A stretch of DNA of 64,000 nt from Eubacteriales bacterium (GTDB lineage Bacteria; Bacillota; Clostridia; Lachnospirales; Lachnospiraceae), in the NCBI GenBank assembly GCA_030533405.1, contig JAUNJF010000015.1, forward strand, positions 1 through 64,000. Reading direction: 5' to 3'. Positions 44,144 through 54,800 of the stretch are shown here, in pieces; the stretch's first letter is position 1; every line of letters begins with the position of its first letter. Both the position numbers and the translations under genes were made by a program. The notes beneath the pieces were generated by a model. It was not told the origin of the DNA and did not search any database. It was given only the letters and a program-made list of their open reading frames with translations.

Positions 44144-44962
44144 ATGCAAAAAAAAATCGCTATCATCAACGACATATCTGGATTTGGACGCTGTTCTGTC
44201 ACAGTTGCCCTTCCAATTCTATCCGCTATGGGAATTTCTTGTGGCGTAGTTCCGACTGCCATTCTTTCCAATCACACAGAATACCCAGACTATAGTATGC
44301 TTGATTTTACACCTTATATGGAAGACTATATTTCCAAATGGAAACAATTGGAATTACAATTTGATGCCATTTATACTGGTTTTTTAGGTTCTGCAAAACA
44401 GATTGCTATCATCAAACAAATGCTATCTGACTTTCATTTTCCGCACGTGATTGTAGATCCTGTCATGGGCGACCATGGAATCATTTATGATTCCTACACC
44501 AAAGAAATGTGTGCACAAATGAAAGAATTGGTTCGTCATGCAACCATCATTACACCAAATGTCACGGAACTTTGTGTACTAACTGACCACACATATTGTG
44601 ATAACTTAACAGATATTCAAATTCAAAATATGTGTACGCAAATTGCTAAAACAGGACCTAAGCAGATTGTGGTAACCGGAATTGAAACAGAGGATAAAAT
44701 AGGAAACGCCATCTATGATGACGGCGATTTCGAAATACAATATACCAAAAAAATATTACCACTTCGTCCAGGAACTGGTGACGTATTTGCTTCGATGATA
44801 GCCGGTTATAGTTTACATAACACTAATTTGTCACAGGCAACCAAAAAAGCTTCTCGTTTTATTGCCACCTGCCTTGAAACATCAAAAGAATTTAATATTC
44901 CAATTAACGATGGCGTTTGTTTTGAAGAACATTTGTCGTTATTGTTTCAAAAAAATAAATGA
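44144..44962 (+). CDS. pdxK: Pyridoxal/pyridoxamine kinase
   Basis: 272 residues from ATG 44144 behind AAAGGAAAAAA; the earlier frame from 44072 is non-coding leader. Ribokinase-fold motifs are present: IINDISGFGRCSVTVALPIL at the N-terminus, the loop VVPTAILSNHTEYP, VDPVMGDHGIIYD, ITPNVTELCVL and the C-terminal anion hole RPGTGDVFASMIAGYSL. The residues fit the PdxY/PdxK group, which salvages B6 vitamers to phosphates. It diverges from the putative B6 transporter gene. Confidence 0.9.
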   Translation: MQKKIAIINDISGFGRCSVTVALPILSAMGISCGVVPTAILSNHTEYPDYSMLDFTPYMEDYISKWKQLELQFDAIYTGFLGSAKQIAIIKQMLSDFHFPHVIVDPVMGDHGIIYDSYTKEMCAQMKELVRHATIITPNVTELCVLTDHTYCDNLTDIQIQNMCTQIAKTGPKQIVVTGIETEDKIGNAIYDDGDFEIQYTKKILPLRPGTGDVFASMIAGYSLHNTNLSQATKKASRFIATCLETSKEFNIPINDGVCFEEHLSLLFQKNK

Positions 44963-44984
44963 TACACTAAAGTATCATTTATTT
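44953..44984. terminator. Bidirectional terminator between pdxK and the next gene
   Basis: AAATAAATGATAC pairs with GTATCATTTATTT; TTTT follows on the plus strand and TTTTTG on the other. It overlaps both stop-codon regions. Confidence 0.8.
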
Positions 44985-46084
44985 TTTTGCACTCTGCTAC
45001 GCACATCTGTGTAATGGTCAGCATATTCATCTGAAATGAATCTTGCTTTCACCAGATTTTCTAACGTCATTGCAAACTCCCGATACGGCATATCCATATA
45101 ACACATCTCTTCTAATACCTTTTCAACTAGATCCTTATATTCTGTAATACTATACACACGATCCTTATACAAAATATTGGCTGCATAAATACGTTTAAAA
45201 TATTGATTTACTTTATCGGATTCTGTCAAACGATCCTTTGGAACAAAATCAATACAAAGCAAATCCATCACCTGATAAATCGAGCGATTGCTAATCTGAA
45301 TATCTGGATAAATCTGATAAAGATTTTTGTATTTGAGATTTCCCTCACCTGCATTGGCATTCAAATAATCTGGTAAATACCCCTCAAACACACTCGTAAT
45401 CAAATTCTCTTTTTGAAATGCCAAATATTCTTTCTCACGATTTGCTCTTACCTTCGGAACATATTCCACACATGAAATCATATCTCTTGAAATACGAATT
45501 CTACGAGGTTCTTTTTCTAACAGCAAAAGATTCACTTTACTATGTACTCTCCAAATAAAAGCTGGACATTCCTTAATGTTGTAGGTTTGAGAATTATCAA
45601 TCATAATCGGTCTATGATCTTTTTTTACGTGATATTTACGTTTTATTTTCTTTAATACCTGTTGATTGATTCCAGAAAAGTCTGTTACTTCAACTGCAAC
45701 ACCCCGCTCGCGTTGTTCTCTGCCTGGACGCATGCGTTGCATTCCTTTTTTTTCCTCCTCCTTGTCCTCTTTTTGTTTCTCACTGTTCTGTGACTTCGTA
45801 GAAGAACTTACCCCATTTTTTACGACAGAAACAGATTTTACAGTCTCTTTCTTTCCCTCCTGATCCACCTCTGCTACAAAGTCATCATCAACCAATGTAA
45901 ATGACTGCGATAATATCAACGCAACCACACCAGCCAACATTCCCATAATAAACAAATAAAACTGACCAGAAAAACCCGAAACAATAATCAATATAATGCC
46001 TAACAGACAGAAGAAAATAACACCACCTATTGATTTTCTAGTTTCAAAATCTCCATATCGTAATGCATTCCACACACGTCCCAT
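44975..46084 (-). CDS. Membrane-anchored protein of unknown function
   Basis: 369 residues behind GGAGGAAATATT. Two adjacent membrane helices (about 20-38 and 42-62) are followed by a charged, low-complexity linker (about 80-125, SSTKSQNSEKQKEDKEEEKK). A large cytoplasmic domain comes next, with IMIDNSQTYNIKECPAFIWR, RIRISRDMISCVEYVPK and TESDKVNQYFKRIYAANILY. The domain is rich in aromatic and basic residues and is not recognised. It is a single-gene unit with its own terminator shared with pdxK. Confidence 0.7.
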   Translation of the reverse strand: MGRVWNALRYGDFETRKSIGGVIFFCLLGIILIIVSGFSGQFYLFIMGMLAGVVALILSQSFTLVDDDFVAEVDQEGKKETVKSVSVVKNGVSSSTKSQNSEKQKEDKEEEKKGMQRMRPGREQRERGVAVEVTDFSGINQQVLKKIKRKYHVKKDHRPIMIDNSQTYNIKECPAFIWRVHSKVNLLLLEKEPRRIRISRDMISCVEYVPKVRANREKEYLAFQKENLITSVFEGYLPDYLNANAGEGNLKYKNLYQIYPDIQISNRSIYQVMDLLCIDFVPKDRLTESDKVNQYFKRIYAANILYKDRVYSITEYKDLVEKVLEEMCYMDMPYREFAMTLENLVKARFISDEYADHYTDVRSRVQKNK

Positions 46085-46278
46085 AATATTTCCTCCAAAA
46101 TTTCCGATTCAAAGAAATCTCTTCTTTCTATTTTACACCAAAACAAAACACAATTACAAATACTATTTGCCTTTTTTATAAGTTTGGTATACACTATTTC
46201 TAAATGAATTTATAGGCATAACTCACGAAACGGGTAGCTGCCTTATCACTTACATATTACACTTAGGAGGATATATTT

Positions 46279-46548
46279 ATGGATACAAGAACAACAGGCA
46301 TTGTCGCTTATATCACTTGGATTGGCCTTGTGATTGCATTATGTGTCGGCGATAAAGAAGGTGCTAAGTTTCACCTAAATCAGGCACTTGTTATTTTTAT
46401 TTTTGGTTTTGTCGGCGCCTTGATTCCATGCATTGGATGGATTTGGGATGTATTTATTCTTGTTTGTTGGGTTATGGGATTAATCGCAGCTATTAACGAA
46501 GAAGAAAAACCTGTTCCTTTGATCGGTGGAATTACGATTATCAAATAA
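46279..46548 (+). CDS. Small membrane protein, DUF4870-like
   Basis: 89 residues behind TTAGGAGGATATA. Two or three hydrophobic segments and the phrase GDKEGAKFHLNQALVIFIFG, followed by PVPLIGGITII, resemble small DUF4870-type proteins, which share the xxKFHxNQAL core. Function unknown. It forms a monocistronic unit followed by a terminator. Confidence 0.75.
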   Translation: MDTRTTGIVAYITWIGLVIALCVGDKEGAKFHLNQALVIFIFGFVGALIPCIGWIWDVFILVCWVMGLIAAINEEEKPVPLIGGITIIK

Positions 46549-46567
46549 CATGATTTAGACTATGTAC

Positions 46568-46611
46568 GAGCTTTTGTGTATGGGACTATGATTTGTCCAT
46601 TACAAAGGCTC
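46568..46611 (+). terminator. Terminator after the DUF4870-like gene
   Basis: GAGCTTTTGTG...TGG pairs with CCA..TACAAAGGCTC (one mismatch region), followed by TCTTTTTGTT. Confidence 0.65.
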
Positions 46612-46676
46612 TCTTTTTGTTCTAAACCAACATATCTTCCATATACTATAATAAATTTCTCAATCAGGGTTTCGGT

Positions 46677-47450
46677 ATGTCAAATCCACATTCCAATCTA
46701 TTCATGAAGTACCTTTCACTTGCACTACTATTACTCGTCACCATTTACGGAATCCAATATCAATCTCAAAATCCACAAATCACCTCCACTTTTTCCGTCA
46801 CCAAAAACGAACTTCCTATTTATAGCGTTGATACCAGAGAAAACGTTCTTGCCCTTACCTTTGACAGTGCATGGGGGACCGAAGATTTAAATGATATTCT
46901 CCAAATTCTAAAAAGTCACAACGCACCCGCTACTTTTTTTGTCACTGGTGAATTTGCAAAGAACCATCCAGAGGCCATCCTTGCAATAGACCATGCAGGA
47001 CACGAAATAGCAAACCACGGTAACACGCATAAACACATGCCGCAGCTTTCTAAAAAAGATATGATGAAAGAAATCAAAGATTGCGAACAAACCGTTTATA
47101 CAATCACCCACAAAAAAATGCACTTATTTCGAGCACCTTATAGCGACTGGAATGATGATGTTGTTGATGTTGCTCACATTCTTGGATATATGTCCATTAA
47201 TCATTCAGTCGATAGCTTAGACTGGAAAGATTATGGTGCATCTTCTATTGTAAAAACCGTCTGCGAACACCAAAATCTGGAACAGGGAAGTATTATTCTT
47301 CTTCATAATGGCACAACCTACACAAAGGATGCACTTGATCAAATGCTAACCAAATTAGAACAAAAAGGCTATTCCTTTGTTCTCGTATCTGATTTAATCT
47401 ATTATGACCACTATTCTTTTGATCACACAGGAAAACAATTTCAAAAATAA
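46677..47450 (+). CDS. Polysaccharide deacetylase of the sporulation PdaB-like type
   Basis: 257 residues. An N-terminal signal anchor (about 9-28) precedes a NodB-homology domain. Motif 1 reads ALTFDSAWGTED (the SAWG form is seen in PdaB/YlxY relatives in place of DDG). Motif 2 is GHEIANHGNTHKHMPQL, motif 3 is LFRAPYSDWNDDV and motif 5 is SIILLHNG. It probably removes acetyl groups from peptidoglycan or acts in spore cortex formation. Site before the ATG is only AGGG, so expression may be modest. Confidence 0.85.
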   Translation: MSNPHSNLFMKYLSLALLLLVTIYGIQYQSQNPQITSTFSVTKNELPIYSVDTRENVLALTFDSAWGTEDLNDILQILKSHNAPATFFVTGEFAKNHPEAILAIDHAGHEIANHGNTHKHMPQLSKKDMMKEIKDCEQTVYTITHKKMHLFRAPYSDWNDDVVDVAHILGYMSINHSVDSLDWKDYGASSIVKTVCEHQNLEQGSIILLHNGTTYTKDALDQMLTKLEQKGYSFVLVSDLIYYDHYSFDHTGKQFQK

Positions 47451-47572
47451 ATGATTTCATCATATAAAATGTATAATCTTTCTATTCATAGAACATACTA
47501 GAAAAGACAAACGAGTGATTATCACTCACAGACGCATTCTGTGTCAATATTACAATGAAAAGGAGCACATTT

Positions 47573-48241
47573 ATGAAAAAAACAAATCATTTATTCAGAT
47601 TAACCACATTAGGTCTCGTGCTTTGTTTCTCTTTGGTGGGTTGCGGAAATACATCCGGTTCCACAAGTGGAAATAACGACAACAATACAACCGATAATGC
47701 TGCAAACGATATGGGAACCGATGTCGGAAATGCAGTTGGTGATTTAGCAAATGGAGCTGGTGACGCGGTTGGTGATGTTGCAGATGGTGTTGGAAATGCT
47801 GTCGACGATTTAGTTGGAAATGGTGGCTTTGATAACTACAATGATGCCCATGACTATTTTATGGACACCATGAGCGCTTATCATTCTGATGCGAAATTTG
47901 AAATTCGAGATGAGGACAAAGAGTTAAACGACTATCAGGAAGGTTCTAAGGGATACCGATTTAAATTGTATGACACAAGCAAAAATGATAGTGGCGATTT
48001 ATTCGGTGAATTCTATGTCGATGCAAATTCTGGTCAGATTTATCAAAAAGACAAGTCTGGTAAAATCAATGAATACCCTGGCACAAACAATGATAGTGCG
48101 TCTGGCAGCACTACAAATAACGGAACTAATAAAAACGCTGGAACCAACACAGGAATGCGTTCCGCTAACAACAATCGTTCCGGAAATGACGAAACCAACA
48201 ATCAACAAAACATGGGTTCCGATACTGGAATGAATCCATAA
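47573..48241 (+). CDS. Lipoprotein with Asn/Gly-rich linkers
   Basis: 222 residues from ATG 47573 behind AAAAGGAGC. A lipobox FSLVGC (Cys near 25) follows the signal peptide. A low-complexity Asn/Asp/Gly/Ala region has VGNAVGDLANGAGDAVGD-type repeats, and a compact domain follows (about 85-160: DYFMDTMSAYHSDAKFEI and GDLFGEFYVDANSGQIYQK). The tail is Asn/Thr-rich. The compact domain resembles PepSY-like or unknown lipoprotein domains; not assigned. Confidence 0.75.
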   Translation: MKKTNHLFRLTTLGLVLCFSLVGCGNTSGSTSGNNDNNTTDNAANDMGTDVGNAVGDLANGAGDAVGDVADGVGNAVDDLVGNGGFDNYNDAHDYFMDTMSAYHSDAKFEIRDEDKELNDYQEGSKGYRFKLYDTSKNDSGDLFGEFYVDANSGQIYQKDKSGKINEYPGTNNDSASGSTTNNGTNKNAGTNTGMRSANNNRSGNDETNNQQNMGSDTGMNP

Positions 48242-48274
48242 GATCAATGGAATCTAATTATATAGGAACGAAAA

Positions 48275-48307
48275 ACATCAAGAGACTGTCTCCTTTTCTC
48301 TTGATGT
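48275..48307. terminator. Hairpin between the lipoprotein and pyrophosphatase genes
   Basis: ACATCAAGAGA pairs with TCTCTTGATGT. A T-run follows closely only on the minus strand, so its role for the plus-strand genes is uncertain. Confidence 0.45.
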
Positions 48308-48404
48308 ACTACATATCTAATCTATTTTTTCTATTCTTTCCCCTTGCTTTTTTATGAAATTCCTACTATTATTTTTAAAGATAAAAAGAAAGAGGACTAA
48401 TATT

Positions 48405-50054
48405 ATGGAACAAGCACCAATGATTGTGGTTGGACACAAGAATCCAGATACAGATTCCATCTGTTCTGCCATTGCTTATGCAAACCTGAAAAATCTAATA
48501 TCACCTGGGTGTGCCATACCCAAACGAACAGGAAAAATCAATAACGAAACAGCATTTGTATTAAACTATTTCCATATCGATGTTCCTGAACTCATTGAAG
48601 ATGTGAACACACAGGTTATGGACATTGAATATCGAAAAACACCAGGTATCAAAAAAACAATTTCTATCAAAGAAGCATGGAAAATGATGCGCGAATTAGA
48701 TGTTGTTACATTACCTGTTGTATCAGACAATAATAAACTGGAAGGTATCATTTCTATTAATGATATTGCGCAATCCTATATGGATGAATTTGATAATACC
48801 GTTTTAGCAAAAGCAAGAACACCATATTCCAATTTGGTAGAAGTCTTAGAAGGCACACTGGTATCAGGTAATCCACATAACCACATTGTAAATGGAAAAG
48901 TAACCATTGGTGCTGCCAACCCACATATGATTGAACAATGGATTGGAAAAGATGATATTATGATTGTTGGGGACCGTGTTGATACGCAGATTTGTGGTAT
49001 TGAAATGGGCGTTGGATGCCTGATTCTCTGTTTGGATTCCCCTGTCAATCCTCTCGTTTTGCAATTGGCAAAAGAACGAGAATGCAGTGTAATTACAACC
49101 AAGTTAGATACTTATTCTGTAGCACGACAAATCAATCAGAGTATCCCTGTCCGCTATTTTATGAGAAAAGATAATTTAGTAACCTTCGAATTAGATGAAA
49201 CGGTAGAAGCCATCAAAGAGATTATGTCAACCAAACGACATCGTGATTTTCCAATTATAGATGATATCGGCAATTATTATGGAATGGTATCTCGTCGTAA
49301 TTTACTTGCACTCCGCAAGAAAAAAGTAATATTGGTAGATCATAACGAAAAATCTCAGGCAGTAAACGGAATCGAAGATGCTGAAATATGTGAAATCATT
49401 GATCATCACAGACTGGGTTCTTTACAGACAATTTCTCCAGTCTACTTCCGAAATCAGCCAGTAGGCTGTACTGCAACAATAATCTATCAAATGTATCAGG
49501 AAAACAACCAGGTTATTGATAAACCAACTGCTGGCATTCTTTGTGCCGCTATTCTTTCGGATACATTGTTATTCCGTTCACCAACCTGTACACCACTAGA
49601 TGAGGCCACTGCAAAAGCGCTTTCCCAAATTGCAGAAATCGATTTAGAAAATTTTGCAATGGAAATGTTTGAGGCCGGAAGTAGTTTAAAGAATCGTTCT
49701 GCAGAAGAATTATTCAATCAGGATTACAAGACCTTCCAAGTAGAGAAAACTGGAATTGGTGTTAGTCAGATTAGTTCGATTAATCAGCGAGAATTAGATC
49801 ATGTTGCAAGCATGATGAAAGAATATGTACCAACGATTTTGTCTGGTTTATCTGTTCAGCTTATATACATTATGTTAACCAACATTCATGACCAAAGTTC
49901 AACGCTATTAACGTTTGGCCCAAACGCCGATGCATATGCTGGCGAAGCATTTCAGGTAACACCAGAGAATAATATCTGTCACTTACCAGGTGTGGTATCC
50001 CGTAAAAAACAGGTTGTACCCGCTTTGGTTGCAAGACTACAGGAGGAGCTATAA
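48405..50054 (+). CDS. ppaC: Family II inorganic pyrophosphatase with CBS and DRTGG domains
   Basis: 549 residues from ATG 48405 behind AGAGGACTAATATT. The DHH catalytic domain begins IVVGHKNPDTDSICSAIAYA. It is interrupted by an insert of CBS, DRTGG (VGDRVDTQICGIEMGVGCLI) and CBS (about 70-300). The domain resumes with ILVDHNEKSQAVNG and EICEIIDHHRLGSLQT, and a DHHA2 domain ends it (ADAYAGEAF and VSRKKQVVPAL). CBS-pyrophosphatases are manganese or cobalt enzymes controlled by adenine nucleotides and diadenosine polyphosphates. The product pulls biosynthetic reactions forward. Confidence 0.94.
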   Translation: MEQAPMIVVGHKNPDTDSICSAIAYANLKNLISPGCAIPKRTGKINNETAFVLNYFHIDVPELIEDVNTQVMDIEYRKTPGIKKTISIKEAWKMMRELDVVTLPVVSDNNKLEGIISINDIAQSYMDEFDNTVLAKARTPYSNLVEVLEGTLVSGNPHNHIVNGKVTIGAANPHMIEQWIGKDDIMIVGDRVDTQICGIEMGVGCLILCLDSPVNPLVLQLAKERECSVITTKLDTYSVARQINQSIPVRYFMRKDNLVTFELDETVEAIKEIMSTKRHRDFPIIDDIGNYYGMVSRRNLLALRKKKVILVDHNEKSQAVNGIEDAEICEIIDHHRLGSLQTISPVYFRNQPVGCTATIIYQMYQENNQVIDKPTAGILCAAILSDTLLFRSPTCTPLDEATAKALSQIAEIDLENFAMEMFEAGSSLKNRSAEELFNQDYKTFQVEKTGIGVSQISSINQRELDHVASMMKEYVPTILSGLSVQLIYIMLTNIHDQSSTLLTFGPNADAYAGEAFQVTPENNICHLPGVVSRKKQVVPALVARLQEEL

Positions 50055-50070
50055 GCTCCTCCTGTTTTTT
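50040..50070 (+). terminator. Terminator of ppaC, overlapping its stop codon
   Basis: CAGGAGGAGCT pairs with AGCTCCTCCTG around ATA, and TTTTTT follows. The last codons and stop lie in the stem. Confidence 0.9.
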
Positions 50071-50094
50071 ATTTTCATTATAGATTTTTTCGTA

Positions 50095-51081
50095 TTAAAC
50101 ACGATTCCCTTCTTTAATCTGTCCCTTCTCAAAATCCATTGCATTTTGAAGCGTAATCTCACTAATTGCTGCCAACGCTTCCTTCGTTAAAAATCCCTGA
50201 TGCGATGTTACAACCACATTTGGAAATGATAGCAATCTGGCAGTAATCGAGCTTTCTAACAATTCATCCTCTCTGTTTTCAAACACATTGGCACTCTCTT
50301 CTTCGTATACATCCAATCCCACGCCAAAAAACTTACCAGAACGAATTCCCTGAATCAAATCCTCTGTATGAACCAATGCGCCTCTTGAAGTATTAACAAA
50401 AACAACATTATCTTTCATCATACGAATTGTCTCTGCATTTACCAAGTGATGCGTTTCCTCTGTTAACGGACAATGTAAAGAAATCAAATCACTTTCCTTT
50501 AACACATCTTCAAGTTCTTTATATTCGACAAAATCCAAATCCGGATTATGATACATATCATAGGCAATCACACGCATTCCAAATCCACGACAAATCCTGC
50601 ACATGGCAGCGCCAATTTTTCCTGTTCCAATAATTCCTGCCGTTTTACCATAAAAATCAACACCTGTTAAGCCAACCAAACTGAAATTATTCTCTCTGAC
50701 CTTGATATAGCTTTTATGAATATGACGATTTACACAAAGAGCTAATGCCATTGCATGCTCTGCAACAGCTTCTGGCGAATACCCTGGAACACGTAACACA
50801 GTAATACCATACGCCTTTGCTTTTTCTAAATCCACATTATTAAATCCTGCACAACGTAAAAGAATTAATGATATTCCTATTTCATGTAATTTTTCCAATA
50901 CTCCTGCACTTAAATCTGAGTTCACAAATGCGCAAATCGCGTCATAACCTTCTGCAAGAGAAACCGTTTTTTCAGAAATATCTGTCTCCTGATAAGTAAC
51001 TTCAATCTCCTTAAAATACTCTAACTCCTTATCAAACGATTCCTTATCATAGCTTGTTGCATCATAAAACAAAATTTTCAT
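50095..51081 (-). CDS. ldhA: D-2-hydroxyacid (D-lactate) dehydrogenase
   Basis: 328 residues behind GGAGGAATAAC. NAD-binding motif TAGIIGTGKIGAAMCRICRG, then substrate-site elements LLRCAGFNNVDLEKA, VRVPGYSPEAVAEHAMAL-like (LRVPGYSPEAVAEHA), FVNTSRGALVHTEDL (catalytic Arg), GVGLDVYEEE (Glu) and VVVTSHQGFLTKEAL (His). The His-Gln-Gly-Phe form is typical of D-lactate dehydrogenases of the LdhA group. It reduces pyruvate to D-lactate with NADH during fermentation. Confidence 0.9.
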   Translation of the reverse strand: MKILFYDATSYDKESFDKELEYFKEIEVTYQETDISEKTVSLAEGYDAICAFVNSDLSAGVLEKLHEIGISLILLRCAGFNNVDLEKAKAYGITVLRVPGYSPEAVAEHAMALALCVNRHIHKSYIKVRENNFSLVGLTGVDFYGKTAGIIGTGKIGAAMCRICRGFGMRVIAYDMYHNPDLDFVEYKELEDVLKESDLISLHCPLTEETHHLVNAETIRMMKDNVVFVNTSRGALVHTEDLIQGIRSGKFFGVGLDVYEEESANVFENREDELLESSITARLLSFPNVVVTSHQGFLTKEALAAISEITLQNAMDFEKGQIKEGNRV

Positions 51082-51181
51082 GTGTTATTCCTCCATTCCT
51101 ACCTATAGTATTCCTGCTTTTTCCACATTTATACATTCCACTTCGCTACATGCTCAAGAACCGATGATACTTCGTGCCTCT

Positions 51182-51838
51182 TCAGTTCAATTCTTTCTTT
51201 ACACCCTCCATACGCTCCCCAAACTGTTCATAAAAATCTCTGTTCTTCTCATAAAGCGTCATAAAAAACACATTCAAAATAACCATGTTTATTCGTTTCA
51301 TTTCTTCAGCAGAATACTGTGCTAACTGGCTTGTAATATGCTTTAAAAAATAATGCCATTCATTGACAAAATTCTCATATGACGCAATATTAGGCAAATC
51401 AAGCCATTTCTTTATTTTCACTTTTGTCCGATTTCTACCGCATTCATTTACCTGTAAAAAATATTGAAAACCTCCGTCTTCATAAATACGTCCAAGCGGA
51501 AACATTCTACAAAAACCAGGTCGATGCACATGTACACTACATCTTCCATGTTCATCCAAAAATCCACATTGTAACTTTGGACCTGTCATCTTTAAATTCG
51601 GTAAAATAATCCCTTCATACACATTCAAATCCAGCTTATCTGCTAATAATGTCTCAAATGTACAATTCAAGCCAGTTGTTAACTGATACACGTCATACGG
51701 GTCCAGCACAATTGAGTTTCCCATGTTTGTACAACATTCAGAACACCCTTCACAATCATTACATCCTAATTTGGCCATATCCTGTACGCTATATCGCTTT
51801 CCGTCGGATACCTCCGCCATATCTACTTGTCTCTCCAT
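51182..51838 (-). CDS. YkgJ-type cysteine-cluster protein
   Basis: 218 residues behind GGGAGAAGAT. The cysteine pattern LGCNDCEGCSECCTNMGNSI, then GFLDEHGRCSVHVHRPGFCR, is that of the YkgJ (UPF0153) family, thought to bind zinc or iron. The C-terminal half is helical. It starts 22 bp after the triple-VWA gene, so it is probably the last gene of that operon. Such proteins may modify or load metals onto a partner, but the role is not established. Confidence 0.82.
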   Translation of the reverse strand: MERQVDMAEVSDGKRYSVQDMAKLGCNDCEGCSECCTNMGNSIVLDPYDVYQLTTGLNCTFETLLADKLDLNVYEGIILPNLKMTGPKLQCGFLDEHGRCSVHVHRPGFCRMFPLGRIYEDGGFQYFLQVNECGRNRTKVKIKKWLDLPNIASYENFVNEWHYFLKHITSQLAQYSAEEMKRINMVILNVFFMTLYEKNRDFYEQFGERMEGVKKELN

Positions 51839-51860
51839 ATCTTCTCCCTCATATGTATTC

Positions 51861-54800
51861 TTATTCTCTATCCTTTTTCTTCTTCAATAACTGATTCATA
51901 TCAATCATTTCAGGTGAAGCTGCCTCCTGCTTCTTTGTATCCTTTTTTTTCGATTCTTTTTTCTTCGCATTTGAAGATTTCTTCTGTTCAACATCATGTA
52001 TCGCTCCAAAATCCTCTGCCTTTGATATTTCCTTATCCTGTTTTTCCTCATGTTGACTTTTTATCACATGTGCTGATTTCTGTATAGCAATTTGGTTCTG
52101 TATTCCATTCAAAAATCGTCTAATATAGCTATACACATCTATCGATAATCTACGAATCACAATATCAAACATCAAAAAGAGTATTGCCAAAATCAGGAAA
52201 AATGTAGTAAGTGACACTCTGCTTTTTACTGTCTCCTGCTTTTGCTTCCAAACAGAATCCTCCATTGAAATCATCGTTCCGTTTGCCTGTTTTGTAAATG
52301 TGGTAACATCGTTTACACTGTCATGAAACTGATACTCAGCAGAATATTGATTGGCATATGCTGAATTATAATTGCTCACCAGTTCTTCGCCATTCTTCTT
52401 TCGCATACTGATATTATAAATACCAATTTGTTCGGTATCAAGGTTTGTTTCAAAAACACCTGGCTTTACTGCATCCAACATAACCTCTCTTGCATTACCT
52501 TCTTCATCTGTCACAACCGCTGAAACCTTTGTTTCTTTTTCATATTCCTTCGTCTCGTAATGAATTTTTGCACTATTTCCAGCTTTTTGAATCTCTAAGG
52601 TATCTCCTGCCAATTCCGTTTCTGTCATGACATAATGAATCAAATTCGACCAAAGCAAAGTATTATTTTCCCACGTTGCATATTCCGCAGTCCACTCATT
52701 GCTGACATCACTGTTCCATGCCACAGTTTTTCCCAAACCATATTGCCATGTACTTAAAATTGGATCTTCTCGATCAGACATCAATAACACATCTGCTGTC
52801 TGCTTCGGCGTTGCTGCAATATATCCATATAATGCAGGACATCCCTCATCAAACACACCTGATAGCACCTGGTTTCCACTTGTAATTGTTGGATAAAATG
52901 GTTCATTAATCAAATACGTATTGGTTGATAAATATACCTCCTGCGCAAAGATTCTTGGAATAGAATTATTCACATCTGTATAATAATATCTTCCTCCACA
53001 TTTCTCTGCAATTGATTGCATCAGCTCAATATCTGCCTCCGTACCAACTGCAACAGAAGATACTGTAATACCTGCCTCATTGATTAAATTGAGCAATCCA
53101 TCATATTCTCTAAATCCGTCCTGTCCATCTGTAAGTAAAATAATATGCTTTAGCTTCGCATCACTTTTTAACAGCTTTTGATACGCTTCCTGAATTGCAG
53201 GATAAATACTCGTTCCACCACCATATGCAATACTATAAATCTTATCTTTGATTTCAACCAAATGATCCGCCATCTGAATCGGAACGATCCAGTTATAAGA
53301 ATCATCAAACGCCAATACACCAATTTCGTCTGTTTCTCTTAATTGATCCACACCTGATAACGCTGCCTGCTTTGCCAAATCCAAGCCAGTCATACTAGAA
53401 TTATCAATTGCTGGAGAACACATACTTCCAGATTGATCGATTACCATTGCCATTGCCATTTTGGGAATTTCTTTTTCACCCTGCAAATCCATATTGACTG
53501 GAAGAATTTCTTCCAAAATGGTATCTCGATATCCACCTAATGCGTAACTATTATCTCCACCAATACAAATGTAACCACCTGCAAAATCCTTTACATAGGA
53601 AGCAAGTGCCTTATCAAATCCATCACGCAAATCATCATGATGCACATTTACGGAAATAATTGCCTTATACTGATTTAGTTCAGACACAGATGTAGGCACA
53701 CCCTTTGCCGTGACACAATCATAATCCATATTAATCGCATCTAATACATTTTTAAACTCTTTCGCCTCTTTCGCTTTTCCCTCTACAAGCAATACTCTCG
53801 GTTTTGCTTCAATTTGAGAAAATGCAACATAGCTATTATTATCTCCTATGGTATCTTCCTCTGCCTCTACAATTGCTCGATAATTTGCGATTGTTCCATT
53901 TACACCCTCATCCTCAAACACAAACTGATTTCTACCCTTGTTCAATCGTACATCCTGCTGCCCCTTTAATGTTCTTCCAGCATACAAAGAAATCACTGCA
54001 TTTGTTTCAATATTGGAGGTTACCGATACCGTAATATTATAATGATCTCCAACATGTACTACAGCTGGTACATCCAAGCCATCGATATAAACTTCCTGAT
54101 TACTTGCAATACTATCTTCTAGGGCAATCGTATAAAGCGAAACATCCTTTCCCTTAATCGTGGTTGCTGCCACACTCATACTGCCTTCATTTTCACTACC
54201 ATCCGTGATGAGTACCAATTGCTTGGAAACATCATCATGGAACAGCGAACAAGCATTTTGTACTGCTTTTTCAATATTGGTTGCTGTTGTAATTGGTGCA
54301 ACCGTAAAATCAGTAAATACTTTTTGATCTGTAATAAACTGATCCACAACACTGTCCTTGCCAAAAGCGACTACTCCCGCCATATTATGCTCTGGCATTG
54401 ACTGAATCATCTGTTGCAAATAAACCTCTATTTCTGGCACATTAGCCGCCATACTATCCGAAACATCCACTAGAAAAATAGTTTCACTCTTCAATTGCTT
54501 TTTTGTAATAGATAATCCCAGCATTGCACAAACAATAACAAGCATCAACAATAATCTTACAACCAAAAACTGACGTTTTTTTGAAGTATTTACCTGTCTG
54601 ATATAAACAATCCACTCTATTACTAATAAAAGAAGTGCAACAATCAATATCAAATTTCGAATGGCTCTGCCACCTGTTTTAGCAAAACCTTTCTCTCCAG
54701 TTACATCAGTTTCCTGTACGGGTTCTACCATCGACTCACTTTCCGGAAAATTCTTAATTTCCTGATGCTGCTCTGACACATGCAGTAAAACATCCGTTAA

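Noticed and set aside
46200-46278. Possible riboswitch in the leader of the DUF4870-like gene (CACGAAACGGGTAGCTGCC)
   Set aside because: A short GGCA/TGCC pairing is possible, but no known riboswitch consensus or expression platform was recognised.
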